This document shows, one piece after another, positions 45,053 through 53,524 of a stretch of 56,470 nt of DNA. Position numbers and translations under genes: made by a program. The DNA is taken from contig CAZOBJ010000009.1 of the NCBI GenBank assembly GCA_964577825.1, positions 1 to 56,470 on the forward strand. Reading direction: 5' to 3'. The notes under the pieces are model-generated. The model was given only the letters and a program-made list of their open reading frames with translations, was not told the DNA's origin and ran no database searches. Position 1 is the first letter of the stretch. Each line of letters starts with the position of its first letter. Source of the DNA: CAZOBJ01 sp964577825. GTDB taxonomy: Bacteria; Planctomycetota; SZUA-567; JAFGNG01.

Positions 45053-45759
45053 TGACGGACCCCACGGACTCGGCCAGCGGTCCGCGCAAAGGCCCGAGTC
45101 GAGCACACGTATGGTGTCGCAATGCCGCCTCGCGCTCAGGAGCGTGGACCCTCAAGCAGGCCATTCTGCGCGTCGGAGGGATCCTGGTTGTCTGGGCTGT
45201 CATCTGGACACTGGTCTTCTTCTTTATCGGCACGCAGTGCGGCGTGTCGGGCGTTGAGTTCTCGCCGGACAGGTTCGCACACCGCAAGTTTAGGTATCTT
45301 CAGCTCCCAGTTCTCGAGGTGCAAATCACCCCGAGGTTCACCGACGAGTTCCACACCCCACTGGAAAAATACCTACACGCGCACGGCTATGTGCCCCCGA
45401 CGGACCGCGAACGATGGCACTTCATATGCGGCTCCGCTCCCGGGGTGCGCGGATGGAGGGGGCCAGCTCGATGGCTTTGCCACGGGCTGCGTTGCTGGGG
45501 CAACGAGAGCGATAAGTGGATCACGTGGTCGCAGGACCATCCAGAGTGCGCGCGTCTGCTCTGGCCCAGGGTGGTCGCCCTGGCGAGACGCGAGGAGTAT
45601 TACTCGGCGCATGTTCTGTTGAAGCGCTTCTTTTACTTCGACGGCACGCCGGCACAGTTCCGAGAGGAGGTTCAGACCCTCAAGAAGGTCTATCCGGAGC
45701 TCGACTTCGACCTCGACACGCAGCCCTCGCCATCCGCAACCCCCGCCGCAGAGGAGTAG
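45052..45759 (+). CDS. Single-pass membrane protein of unknown function
   Basis: 235 residues from the ATG at 45052. An N-terminal cytoplasmic stretch of about 45 residues, one membrane helix (ILRVGGILVVWAVIWTLVFFF) and a soluble region with GVEFSPDRFAHRKFRYLQLP, VQITPRFTDEFHTPLEKYL and RLLWPRVVALARREEYYSAH. I do not assign a family. The wording GVEFSPDxF followed by a Tyr/Leu-Pro strand reminds me of hypothetical proteins of Planctomycetes, which I cannot verify. It is translationally coupled to two mini-ORFs upstream, and a DUF3147-like gene starts 2 bp after its stop. Confidence 0.75.
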   Translation: MTDPTDSASGPRKGPSRAHVWCRNAASRSGAWTLKQAILRVGGILVVWAVIWTLVFFFIGTQCGVSGVEFSPDRFAHRKFRYLQLPVLEVQITPRFTDEFHTPLEKYLHAHGYVPPTDRERWHFICGSAPGVRGWRGPARWLCHGLRCWGNESDKWITWSQDHPECARLLWPRVVALARREEYYSAHVLLKRFFYFDGTPAQFREEVQTLKKVYPELDFDLDTQPSPSATPAAEE

Positions 45760-45761
45760 CC

Positions 45762-46094
45762 ATGCAGCTCGCGCTCAAGATCGTGCTCAGCGTCCTCGTG
45801 ATCCTGGCGGCCACGGAGGTCGGCAAGCGGGTGCCGTCCATGGGCGGCCTGATCGCCGTGATGCCGCTCACCGGCGCCCTGGCGCTCGTGTGGACGTATC
45901 TCGACAAGCAGGGCGACGCGGCCTTCATGCAGACTTTCACCAAGGGTGCGGTGTGGGGGATCCTGCCGAGCGTACTATTCTTCGTCGTGGCGCTCCTCTG
46001 CTTCCGGCGCCAGCTGGGCCTCTCCGCGGTCCTGGCCGCGAGCTTCGGCGCGTGGCTCGCCGCCGCGCTCGTGCACCAGTGGCTGCTGCGGTGA
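45762..46094 (+). CDS. DUF3147-family small membrane protein
   Basis: 110 residues, four hydrophobic segments. VLSVLVILAATEVGKRVPSMGGLIAVMPLTGALALVWTYLD and GILPSVLFFVVALLCFR match the DUF3147 pattern (TEV-KR near the N-terminus; the first stretch is two adjacent segments). ATG at 45762, with GAGGAG overlapping the preceding TAG region. Function unknown. Confidence 0.72.
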   Translation: MQLALKIVLSVLVILAATEVGKRVPSMGGLIAVMPLTGALALVWTYLDKQGDAAFMQTFTKGAVWGILPSVLFFVVALLCFRRQLGLSAVLAASFGAWLAAALVHQWLLR

Positions 46095-46095
46095 G

Positions 46096-46147
46096 GGTTG
46101 CCATGGGCTGGGCCAGCCCCGTGTGGGTGTCCGTCGAATAGGCAACC
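46096..46147 (+). other. Nested inverted repeats between the DUF3147 and TIM-barrel genes
   Basis: The outer arms GGTTGCC (46096-46102) and GGCAACC (46141-46147) enclose an inner palindrome GGGCTGG/CCAGCCC (46105-46111, 46113-46119). No T-run follows. It may be an RNA structure or an operator; low certainty. Confidence 0.3.
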
Positions 46148-46179
46148 GCCGTACGAGCATTCGCCAAGGAGGCTTTGCC

Positions 46180-47475
46180 ATGCCCGATCCCGACTTCGCG
46201 TACCGCACCTTCTACACCTGGGACCACAGCACGAACTGGGACCTCACGCAGCCGGTCTCTCGCGTGGGCGGGTGCCATGAGGCCTATCCCAAGCCGCCGG
46301 ACGCCTTTCTGGCCGACTACAAGACCCTGGTGGACGCCATGCGCACACTGGGACTCAACCACCTGATTGTCTGGGGCGCGCTGCGCGATGCGCACGGTGG
46401 CGTGGACGCGCTGCGCAAGCTCATCGACTACGCCTCCGCCCGGAACGTGCGCGTGGCCCCGGGCGTGGGGCTGTATTCCTACGGTGGGGTGTACTACGAG
46501 GGGGACCATGAATACAGCCTCAACCGCCTGCTCAACGAACGCCGCGACCTCGCCGCGGTGGACGAGATCGGCAGGCCTCTTGTGTGCACGCATGGCAGGC
46601 CCCGGCGCAGCATCGCGTGCCCGCGCAGTGAGGAGGTCGCGGACTGGACGGTCCGGTCCATCGACTGGCTCATGCGCGAAGTCGCGCCCCCCGCCGTGCA
46701 CCTGGAGACCGGCGACTACGGCACGTGCCACTGCGCCCGATGTAGAGACGCCGGCCCCAGGGAGAAGGCGCCCGGCGCGGATGAGATGGCCCGCATGCTG
46801 CTGCCCCCCGTGCAGGAGATCCGGCGCCACGCGCCCGATTGCTGGATCTCCTACAACTACTATTACGGGTACACGCGAGAGATGATGCGCAACAGGCCGG
46901 CCTTCGCCACGGCCCTCCCGGACGACGTCATCTGCAAGTGGGGTGTGAGCTGGATGCTCGAGCCCATGCTGCGGCCGCGCAGCTTGGCCCACGTGGCGAG
47001 CGCGGAGCCGGTGACGCCCCAGATCCACCCGCCCACGCGCACGAACATGGCCCACCTGCACTTCGGCACGGGCTGGTGGCAGTGCAGCCCGCGCGGAACC
47101 CTGGAGATCACGCGGTTCATGCGCTACGTGCCCTTGTTGCATCAGGTCGGTTTCCAGGGCCTGTGCACGCACGGGGAGGAGAGCAGCCTCAACCCTCCCA
47201 GCGAACTCAACTACCACGTGTACGCGGCCCTGGCCCAGGACGCCCGCGCCACGCCGCAGGCCATTGCCCAGCGGTCCGTAGGCGAGCTCTATGGCAGCGT
47301 GGACCTGGCCGCGGAAGTGCTGCGCGCGTACCGGGACGAACTGGCGTCCCCGGCCCTGTGCGCGCGCGTGGCCCGCGAGGCGCGTAAGGCCCGGGGCCAA
47401 CGCAAGGTGCGGCTCAATTGGCTGACCTTTGCATTGCACCGTCTCGCGGAGTCATCGCACCACAAGAGAGGCTGA
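46180..47475 (+). CDS. TIM-barrel carbohydrate-active protein with CxCxxC motif
   Basis: 431 residues from the ATG at 46180, with AAGGAGG upstream. It starts FAYRTFYTWDHSTNWDL, then barrel-like strands (LNHLIVWGALRD, NVRVAPGVGLYSYGG). HLETGDYGTCHCARCRDAG at about residue 170 holds Cys-x-Cys-x-x-Cys after a His-x-Glu, as in the partial gene at 1-1600. WISYNYYYGY and FQGLCTHGEESS follow. No signal peptide. It resembles DUF4838/GH20-like proteins, but I cannot name an activity. GNAT, E1 and aldehyde dehydrogenase genes follow on the same strand. Confidence 0.72.
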   Translation: MPDPDFAYRTFYTWDHSTNWDLTQPVSRVGGCHEAYPKPPDAFLADYKTLVDAMRTLGLNHLIVWGALRDAHGGVDALRKLIDYASARNVRVAPGVGLYSYGGVYYEGDHEYSLNRLLNERRDLAAVDEIGRPLVCTHGRPRRSIACPRSEEVADWTVRSIDWLMREVAPPAVHLETGDYGTCHCARCRDAGPREKAPGADEMARMLLPPVQEIRRHAPDCWISYNYYYGYTREMMRNRPAFATALPDDVICKWGVSWMLEPMLRPRSLAHVASAEPVTPQIHPPTRTNMAHLHFGTGWWQCSPRGTLEITRFMRYVPLLHQVGFQGLCTHGEESSLNPPSELNYHVYAALAQDARATPQAIAQRSVGELYGSVDLAAEVLRAYRDELASPALCARVAREARKARGQRKVRLNWLTFALHRLAESSHHKRG

Positions 47476-47479
47476 GACC

Positions 47480-48403
47480 ATGGACTTGGAGATCGTATCG
47501 TACGAGGATGCACTGGCCGACGACGCGGTGCGTGTGTTCAACCGCGAGACCGAGTCCTTGGCGTTTGTCGCGCGGTTGACCCCGCAGATCTTTCGAGAAC
47601 AGATCGCAGCCAAGCGCCTCTTCGAGCCGCAAGGCTGCTTTCTGGCGATGGAGCAGGATCGAGCCGTGGGCCTGGCCCTCACCTGTGGCGTGAATCCAGG
47701 CGAGCTGCGGCCCCAGAACAACGAGGCTTCCATCGACGGGCTCTTCTTTCCGCTCGCTCGATCGGACGTGGGGCATGCGCTCATCGACCGATGCATGGAC
47801 CATCTTCGAAGCCAGGGCGCGCGCACGATTTGCGGATTCGCCAGCCGGGGGAGGTATCCCTTTTGGCGCGGGCTGTACGCGGGCACCGAGCCCGTGTGCA
47901 TGACCGACTACCTGCAAGGCTGGGCGGAGCTCGTTGCCCACGGATTCGTGCACCACCAGCAGTCGGTCAACTACCTCGGCGAACCGCATGCCCTGCCCTA
48001 TCGCAAGAACTTCACCTATGCGATCGAGGACGGGGACCTCTCCAACCCGTGGGTCAAGGAGTCCTGGCGCGGCCACCGCCCGCAGGCTCTCACGGCCAAG
48101 CTTGACGACCAGGACATTGCGCGCGTGGGGTTCGCGCATATGCCGTTTCTTTCCGCCTATCGCAACCGCGCAAGCTACGGCATCTACAGCTTCGGGGTCG
48201 ACAGGGCCCTGCGCGGCCAGGGCATCGGGAGCTCGCTCTTGGCCAAGCTCTGGGAGGTCATCGGCGACCTTGGCGGGCAGGAGGTTCTGGTAGGCACGAC
48301 GATCGAGAACGCCCCCGCAAGGCGCGCCTATCAAAAGGCAGGCATGCGGCTCGTGGCCATGCGAAGCGGCACGGTCTGGTCCGCGCCCGACGTCCGGGCT
48401 TGA
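47480..48403 (+). CDS. Tandem GNAT-family N-acetyltransferase
   Basis: 307 residues from the ATG at 47480, 4 bp after the TIM-barrel gene. The N-terminal half (residues 1-150) is a degenerate GNAT domain. The C-terminal half has the acetyl-CoA loop ALRGQGIGSSLLAKLW (R-x-x-G-x-G) and VGTTIENAPARRAYQKAGM, the usual GNAT ending. The substrate is unknown; the neighbouring carbohydrate genes suggest an amino sugar or small metabolite. Confidence 0.85.
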   Translation: MDLEIVSYEDALADDAVRVFNRETESLAFVARLTPQIFREQIAAKRLFEPQGCFLAMEQDRAVGLALTCGVNPGELRPQNNEASIDGLFFPLARSDVGHALIDRCMDHLRSQGARTICGFASRGRYPFWRGLYAGTEPVCMTDYLQGWAELVAHGFVHHQQSVNYLGEPHALPYRKNFTYAIEDGDLSNPWVKESWRGHRPQALTAKLDDQDIARVGFAHMPFLSAYRNRASYGIYSFGVDRALRGQGIGSSLLAKLWEVIGDLGGQEVLVGTTIENAPARRAYQKAGMRLVAMRSGTVWSAPDVRA

Positions 48404-48482
48404 CCTTTCGCCGAATCCGGGTATCCGTTGGGCTGATGTGCGCGCGAGAAGGCCGCACGTCTGTTCCGCTCAAGGGGCCTGT

Positions 48483-50642
48483 ATGCCGAAGCGCTCCGCA
48501 AAGTCGCTCGTGTTCGACTGGTGCGAGCTCACGCCCACGGACGAGGACTGGAACCGCGACCCGGCCGACCTCGCCTGGCAGGTGCTCGAGCTCCATACGA
48601 TCCGCGCGTTCGAGGAGCGTCTGCTCGCGTTCAAGGGCTTGGGCCTTGTGCACGGGCCCGTGCACAGCTCCATCGGCCAGGAGGCCGTGGCCGTGGGCGC
48701 GACTGCCGCGTTGCATTCCGGCGACCGGATCGTGGCCACGCACCGCGCCCATCACGAGGTCCTGGCCCAGGCCATGACCTGGGCGCGTCCGTCAGGTTTC
48801 GACCCGCGCACGGATAAGATGCCCGACGCCGTGCAGGAGGTCGTCACCCGCACGCTCGCCGAGGTCATGGGGCTCGCCGCCGGGTGGTGCGGCGGGCGCG
48901 GGGGGTCCATGCACCTGCACGCGCCCGAGGTCGGTGTGCTCGGCACGAGCGCCATTGTCGCGGGCGGCGTGGCCGCGGCCACCGGCGCGGCCTGGGCGGG
49001 CCGGTACCTGGGCGCGGACGCGATCGTAGTCTGCTTCCTCGGGGACGGCGCGGTCAACCAGGGCGTGTTCCACGAAGCGGTCAACCTCGGCGCCCTGTGG
49101 AACGCGCCGGTCCTCTACCTCGTGGAGAACAACGGGTACGCGGTAGCCACGAGCAGCCGCGACGGCGCGCACCTGCACGCCGGGCTCCTGTCCCAGCGCG
49201 CCGCGGCCTACGACCTGCCCGCACGCGTGGTCGACGGCATGGACCCGGTGGCCGTGCGCGCGGCCGTCGAGGACGCGGCCGCCGATCTGCGCCGAGGCGG
49301 GCACCCGGTGCTTGTCGAGGCGCTCACCTACCGGTTCCTGCACCACGGCGGCGACCTGCCCGGCCATGCGTTCGGCTACCGGGACAAGGCCGAGGAGGAC
49401 GCCTGGGCCCGGCGCGACCCGGTTGCGGGCTTCGGCCGCGCGCTCGCGGATCGCGGGCTCCTCTCCCCTCAGGAGCAGGACCCCCTGCGCGCCGAGGCGC
49501 AGGCGCTCGTGCGTCGCGCCGTGGACGCCTGCAGCGTGGACGGCCGCGAGGTGCGCGCGGACCGCTGGCCCGATCCGCGCACCGTGTCCCAGGGCGCGCA
49601 AAGCGACGGACGCGAGCTCGCAGGCGTCCGGTACGCGCCCGAGGCTCCCGCAGCGCCGACCCGCGAGCTCACCTACGTGCAGGCCATCGCGGCCGTGACC
49701 GCGCGCCGCATGGACGCCGACGACCGCGTGATCGTGCTCGGCGAGGAGGTCGGCCACATGGGCGGGGGCGCGTATCAGGCCACCCGGGGCCTGGCCGAGC
49801 GATTCCCGGGCCGGGTGCTCGACACCCCGATCTCGGAGGCCGGGTTCTGCGGGTTCGCGTGCGGCGCGGCGATGGCCGGCCTGCGCCCCGTGGTGGAGAT
49901 CATGTTCCCGGACTTCGCCCTGGTCGCGGCGGACCAGCTCTTCAACCACATCGGCAACCTGCGCCACATGTACGGCGGCCGCATGCCCATGCCCATCATG
50001 TGCCGCACGCGCATCGCCATCGGGGTGGGCTACGGCGGGCAGCACTCCATGGACCCGGTGGGCCTGTTCGCTCTGTTCCCGGGCTGGCGCATCGTAGCGC
50101 CCGCGTCGGCCTACGAATACATCGGCCTGTTCAACGCCGCCCTGCGCTGCGAGGACCCGGTGCTGATCGTAGAGCACCAGGCCCTGTACGAGCGCGCCGG
50201 TCTCGTGCCCGACGAAGACGCCGACTACCTGCTGCCCCTGGACCGCGCGCGCGTGGTCACGCCCGGCGACAGGGTCACGGTCCTCGCGTACAGCGCCATG
50301 GTGCCGCGCATCGAGGCGCTCGCCGCGGACAACGACGCGGTGGAGCTCGTGGACCTGCGCGCGCTCGACCCCGCGCACGTGGACTACGCCACGATCGGCG
50401 CCTCGCTGCGCAAGACCGGTGCGCTCGTGATTGCGGACGAGTCCACGAGAAGCTGTTCGGTGGCCGCCACCATCGCGCACGAGTGTACGGCCCGCTTTTT
50501 CGACGACCTGGACGGCCCGGTGCTGCGCGTGTCCGGCGCCGACGCGCCCAAGCCCGTGTCGCGCGTGCTCGAGCAGGCGGCCATTCCCTCGGACGAGGAG
50601 ATTCTGGCAACAATCCGCGCCGCGGCGCAGCGCGAGGCGTGA
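48483..50642 (+). CDS. Fused 2-oxoacid dehydrogenase E1 component (alpha-beta)
   Basis: 719 residues. The E1-alpha part (1-340) has EERLLAFKGLG, HSSIGQEAVAVG, GRGGSMHLHAPE and the thiamine diphosphate motif GDGAVNQGVFHEAVNLGALW...NNGYA. The E1-beta part (about 400-719) has GEEVGHMGGGAYQATRGLAE, EAGFCGFACGAAMAGLRPVVE and PDFALVAADQLFNH. Such fusions decarboxylate pyruvate, acetoin or branched-chain 2-oxoacids with an E2 partner. No E2 or E3 gene is in the window; an aldehyde dehydrogenase follows 48 bp later. Start ATG at 48483 with AAGGGG upstream. Confidence 0.92.
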   Translation: MPKRSAKSLVFDWCELTPTDEDWNRDPADLAWQVLELHTIRAFEERLLAFKGLGLVHGPVHSSIGQEAVAVGATAALHSGDRIVATHRAHHEVLAQAMTWARPSGFDPRTDKMPDAVQEVVTRTLAEVMGLAAGWCGGRGGSMHLHAPEVGVLGTSAIVAGGVAAATGAAWAGRYLGADAIVVCFLGDGAVNQGVFHEAVNLGALWNAPVLYLVENNGYAVATSSRDGAHLHAGLLSQRAAAYDLPARVVDGMDPVAVRAAVEDAAADLRRGGHPVLVEALTYRFLHHGGDLPGHAFGYRDKAEEDAWARRDPVAGFGRALADRGLLSPQEQDPLRAEAQALVRRAVDACSVDGREVRADRWPDPRTVSQGAQSDGRELAGVRYAPEAPAAPTRELTYVQAIAAVTARRMDADDRVIVLGEEVGHMGGGAYQATRGLAERFPGRVLDTPISEAGFCGFACGAAMAGLRPVVEIMFPDFALVAADQLFNHIGNLRHMYGGRMPMPIMCRTRIAIGVGYGGQHSMDPVGLFALFPGWRIVAPASAYEYIGLFNAALRCEDPVLIVEHQALYERAGLVPDEDADYLLPLDRARVVTPGDRVTVLAYSAMVPRIEALAADNDAVELVDLRALDPAHVDYATIGASLRKTGALVIADESTRSCSVAATIAHECTARFFDDLDGPVLRVSGADAPKPVSRVLEQAAIPSDEEILATIRAAAQREA

Positions 50643-50690
50643 GCGCGCGACCAGTCGATCCCCAGCCCCGCGAGCGAGAGGAGAAATCCC

Positions 50691-52142
50691 GTGAAGCCCG
50701 GCCTGAACTATGTCAACGCCGCGTGGCGCCCGTCGCGTACCGGCAAGACCTTCGCCCAGCACAACCCGGCCGACCTGTCCGACCGGACCGGCCTGCACCA
50801 GGACTCGGACGTGGAGGACGTGCGCGAGGCCATCGCCGCGGCCCAGGCCGCGTATCCCGCGTGGCGCGCCACGCCCCCGCCCGAGCGCGCGCGGCTCTTG
50901 CGCCGGGTGCTGGCGGCCATGCAGGCCCGGGCCGACGAGGTGGCCGCGTGCATCACCCGCGAGAACGGCAAGACCCTCGACGAGTCGCACGCCGAAATCC
51001 AGAGCGCCGTGGCGGAGATGGACTTCCAGGTGAGCGAAGGCCTGCGCCTGTACGGGACCACGGTCCCGTCGGGCAAGCCCGGCGTCCTTGCGTATACCAT
51101 CCGCCAGCCCCTGGGCGTGGCCGCGATCATCACCCCCTGGAACTTCCCCTGGAACGTGCCCACGCGCAAGGCCACGCCCGCGCTCATGGCCGGCAACACC
51201 GTCGTGCTCAAGCCCGCGTCGCTCACCCCGGGGGTCGGCCGGCTGTTCGCGGACCTGTTCGCCGAGGCCGAGTTCCCTCCGGGCGTGGTGAACTTCGTCA
51301 CGGGCCGCGGCGGAGACATCGGCCGGGAGCTCGTGGACAACGCGGCGGTCCAGGCCGTGTCCTTCACCGGGTCCACGTCCGTGGGGCACGCCATCCAGCA
51401 GGCCGCCGCGCGCACGCTCACCCGCACCCAGCTCGAGATGGGCGGCAAGAACGCGGCCGTGGTGCTCGCGGACGCGGACGTCGACCTCGCCGCGCGCGCG
51501 TGCGCCCAGGCCGCGTTCGCCTGCGCCGGGCAGTGGTGCACGTCCACGAGCCGAGCCATCGTGGAGGCGCCGGTCTACGACGCCTTCGCGGACAAGATCA
51601 CCGCCCACGCCCGGGCCCTGCGCCTGGGCGACGGGCGCAAGACGGCCACGGACATGGGCCCGGTGTGCGGCGAGCGCCAGCTCGAGGGCATCCTTTCGCA
51701 TATCGAGGACGGCAAGTCCGCGGACGCGACCGTGCTGTGCGGCGGCGCGCGCGCGACCGACGGGCCGCTCGCGCGCGGGTGCTTTGTGGCGCCGACCGTG
51801 TTCGGCGACGTGGCCCCGGACATGTCCATCGCCCGGCACGAGATCTTCGGCCCGGTCCTGTGTCTTATGCGCGCGCAGTCCTTTGCGCACGCCATGGACC
51901 TGGCCAACGACGTAGCCTACGGCCTGTCCTCGTCCGTGTTCACCCGCGACGTATCGGCCGCGCTGCGGTTCGTGGAGGGGACCGAGGTCGGCCTCACCCA
52001 TGTGAACGTCATGACCGCGTACAAGGAGCCGTCTCTGTGCTTCGGCGGGACCAAGGAGTCCGGCGCCGGGCTGCCCGAGGCCGGGCACACGGGGATCGAG
52101 TTCTTCACGCGCGAGAAGGCGGTGTACATCGGCTACGCGTAA
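50691..52142 (+). CDS. NAD(P)-dependent aldehyde dehydrogenase (semialdehyde dehydrogenase type)
   Basis: 483 residues, full length. ITPWNFPWNVPTRKATPALMAGN and VLKPAS (cofactor site), FTGSTSVGHAI, the general-base Glu in LEMGGKN and catalytic Cys in GQWCTSTSR. It is closest in wording to succinic/alpha-ketoglutaric semialdehyde and 2,5-dioxovalerate dehydrogenases. GTG start at 50691, with GAGAGGAG upstream. The pairing with a fused E1 could serve sugar-acid breakdown; this is inference. Confidence 0.93.
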   Translation: MKPGLNYVNAAWRPSRTGKTFAQHNPADLSDRTGLHQDSDVEDVREAIAAAQAAYPAWRATPPPERARLLRRVLAAMQARADEVAACITRENGKTLDESHAEIQSAVAEMDFQVSEGLRLYGTTVPSGKPGVLAYTIRQPLGVAAIITPWNFPWNVPTRKATPALMAGNTVVLKPASLTPGVGRLFADLFAEAEFPPGVVNFVTGRGGDIGRELVDNAAVQAVSFTGSTSVGHAIQQAAARTLTRTQLEMGGKNAAVVLADADVDLAARACAQAAFACAGQWCTSTSRAIVEAPVYDAFADKITAHARALRLGDGRKTATDMGPVCGERQLEGILSHIEDGKSADATVLCGGARATDGPLARGCFVAPTVFGDVAPDMSIARHEIFGPVLCLMRAQSFAHAMDLANDVAYGLSSSVFTRDVSAALRFVEGTEVGLTHVNVMTAYKEPSLCFGGTKESGAGLPEAGHTGIEFFTREKAVYIGYA

Positions 52143-52201
52143 GCGCGCGCCGCCCTCGCCGCTCGCCCTGCACCCCGGGCGTGCGCCACACCCGAGAATG
52201 G

Positions 52202-52226
52202 AAAAGAGGGGGCCCGCCGCGGGGCC
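52202..52226 (-). terminator. Possible intrinsic terminator downstream of the TPR gene
   Basis: On the reverse strand a GGCCC-CGCGGC-GGGCC hairpin (52226-52211) is followed by CCTCTTTTC (ending 52201), between convergent genes. The stem is short (5 bp) and the T-run is weak. Confidence 0.4.
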
Positions 52227-52234
52227 ATGACCGG

Positions 52235-53398
52235 CTACGGACCGGTATCGGCCTCGTCGGCGTCTTCGTCCGGTGACGGAGCGGACGCCGGGGCGGGCGG
52301 CGCGCCGCCGTGCACCCGCGCGGCGAGCGCGTGGTACAGGGTCTCGGCCTCCGGGTCCAGCTCGCGGGCGATGTCCAGGAACCGGGCGGCCTCGTCCTCG
52401 CGGCCCGTACGCAGGCACAACACCGACAGCCCCAGGACCACGTCCAGGCTCCCGGGCGCGGCCCGGTGGGCCCGGCGCAGGAAGGTCTCGGCACGCTCGA
52501 AGTTCCCGCGCAACAGGGACACCCGGCCCACGGTCGCGTGCGTGGCCGCGCCCTCGGGCGCGAGCCCCATGAGCACGGTCAGGTAGACCTCGGCCTGCTG
52601 CGGGTCCTTGAGGTGCTCGGCGTACAGGAGCGCCAGGTTCTGCGCCGCGCCCCGCTCCAAGGGCGGGGTGCCGTTCGTGAGCACGGTGCGGAAGGCGCGC
52701 GCGGCCTCCTGGTACGCGCCGCGCGCCCACAACAGGTTCCCCCGGGCGAACAGGGCCGCCGGGCTGCCCGTGCGCTTGACCAGGGCCTCGATCACGGGTT
52801 CGGCCTCGTCGTAGCGCTTCTGCACGAGCAAGAGATCCGCCTGCATCTGCGCGAGCGGATCGAACCCGGGGAACTCCTCCAGGCCCGCGGCAATGGTCTG
52901 GTGCGCGGCGTCGAGGTCGCCCAGGTAATACTGGGCCCAGGCCTTCTTCACGTACAGGTCGCGGCGCGCGGCCTCGTCCACGTCCTCGCGCGCCAGGAGC
53001 TCGTCGGCCAGGGCCAGGCTCTCGGCGAACTCCCTGCGGCGGTGGTGGGCCACGAGCTCGAGGTGCAGGCGCTGCGCCTCGGTCACGCCCCCCAGTCGCC
53101 CCTCGGCCTCCGCCGCCTGGGCCTGTGACGGATGCAGGCCCTCGCGTCCCGGGCGCAGGTACCGGGTGAACGCCTGCTGCACGAGTTCGGCCTGGCGCTT
53201 GGCCACGTCCACGGCGCGGCGGCGGGCCGCTTCCTTGGTGCGGACCTGTTGCAGGGCGTACCCGCCGGCCACGGCCGCGACAACGAGGCCCACGCCCAGC
53301 AGGACCAGGATCCCCGGCACGCTCACGAACAGGCCCGACTGCCTGCCCTTGGCCGCGTGCAGGTCTTCGGTCTCGATCACCACGCGCCGCAAAAACAT
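52235..53398 (-). CDS. Membrane-anchored TPR-repeat protein
   Basis: 387 residues. One N-terminal membrane helix (about 28-50), then about seven TPR-like helical pairs (for example AEPVIEALVKRTGSPAALFARGNLLWARGAYQEA; here two adjacent repeats) and an acidic Pro/Ala tail. It probably scaffolds protein interactions at the membrane; partner unknown. ATG at 53398 with GGAGCC upstream. Own promoter at 53426-53454, facing the GH106-like gene. Confidence 0.85.
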   Translation of the reverse strand: MFLRRVVIETEDLHAAKGRQSGLFVSVPGILVLLGVGLVVAAVAGGYALQQVRTKEAARRRAVDVAKRQAELVQQAFTRYLRPGREGLHPSQAQAAEAEGRLGGVTEAQRLHLELVAHHRRREFAESLALADELLAREDVDEAARRDLYVKKAWAQYYLGDLDAAHQTIAAGLEEFPGFDPLAQMQADLLLVQKRYDEAEPVIEALVKRTGSPAALFARGNLLWARGAYQEAARAFRTVLTNGTPPLERGAAQNLALLYAEHLKDPQQAEVYLTVLMGLAPEGAATHATVGRVSLLRGNFERAETFLRRAHRAAPGSLDVVLGLSVLCLRTGREDEAARFLDIARELDPEAETLYHALAARVHGGAPPAPASAPSPDEDADEADTGP

Positions 53399-53425
53399 TG
53401 GCTTGGCTCCTGTCGCCTGCCGCTA

Positions 53426-53454
53426 ACCATAGGGGCGCCGTGCGCGGATTGCAA
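53426..53454 (-). promoter_or_regulatory. Sigma70-type promoter for the TPR gene
   Basis: On the reverse strand TTGCAA (53454-53449), a 17-bp spacer and TATGGT (53431-53426), 28 bp upstream of the ATG. The -35 hexamer is palindromic and shared with the divergent promoter. Confidence 0.55.
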
Positions 53455-53477
53455 CCGGGTTGTGCTTCTGGGAGAAT
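53449..53477 (+). promoter_or_regulatory. Possible divergent promoter for the GH106-like gene
   Basis: TTGCAA (53449-53454), a 17-bp spacer and GAGAAT (53472-53477), 48 bp upstream of the ATG. It uses the same palindromic hexamer as the reverse-strand promoter. Confidence 0.4.
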
Positions 53478-53524
53478 GACCCCGCGCCCGCCCGAGCGCA
53501 CGGGCGCGCGGCACGGAGTAGACC

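Noticed and set aside
44601..45287. Reverse-strand ORF of 228 codons in the accessory region
   Set aside because: It is antisense to the GIY-YIG remnant and the mini-ORF cascade and shows no family motif.
43491..46094. Complete integrative element
   Set aside because: No integrase, recombinase, transposase or full-length direct repeat of the tRNA 3' end could be found.
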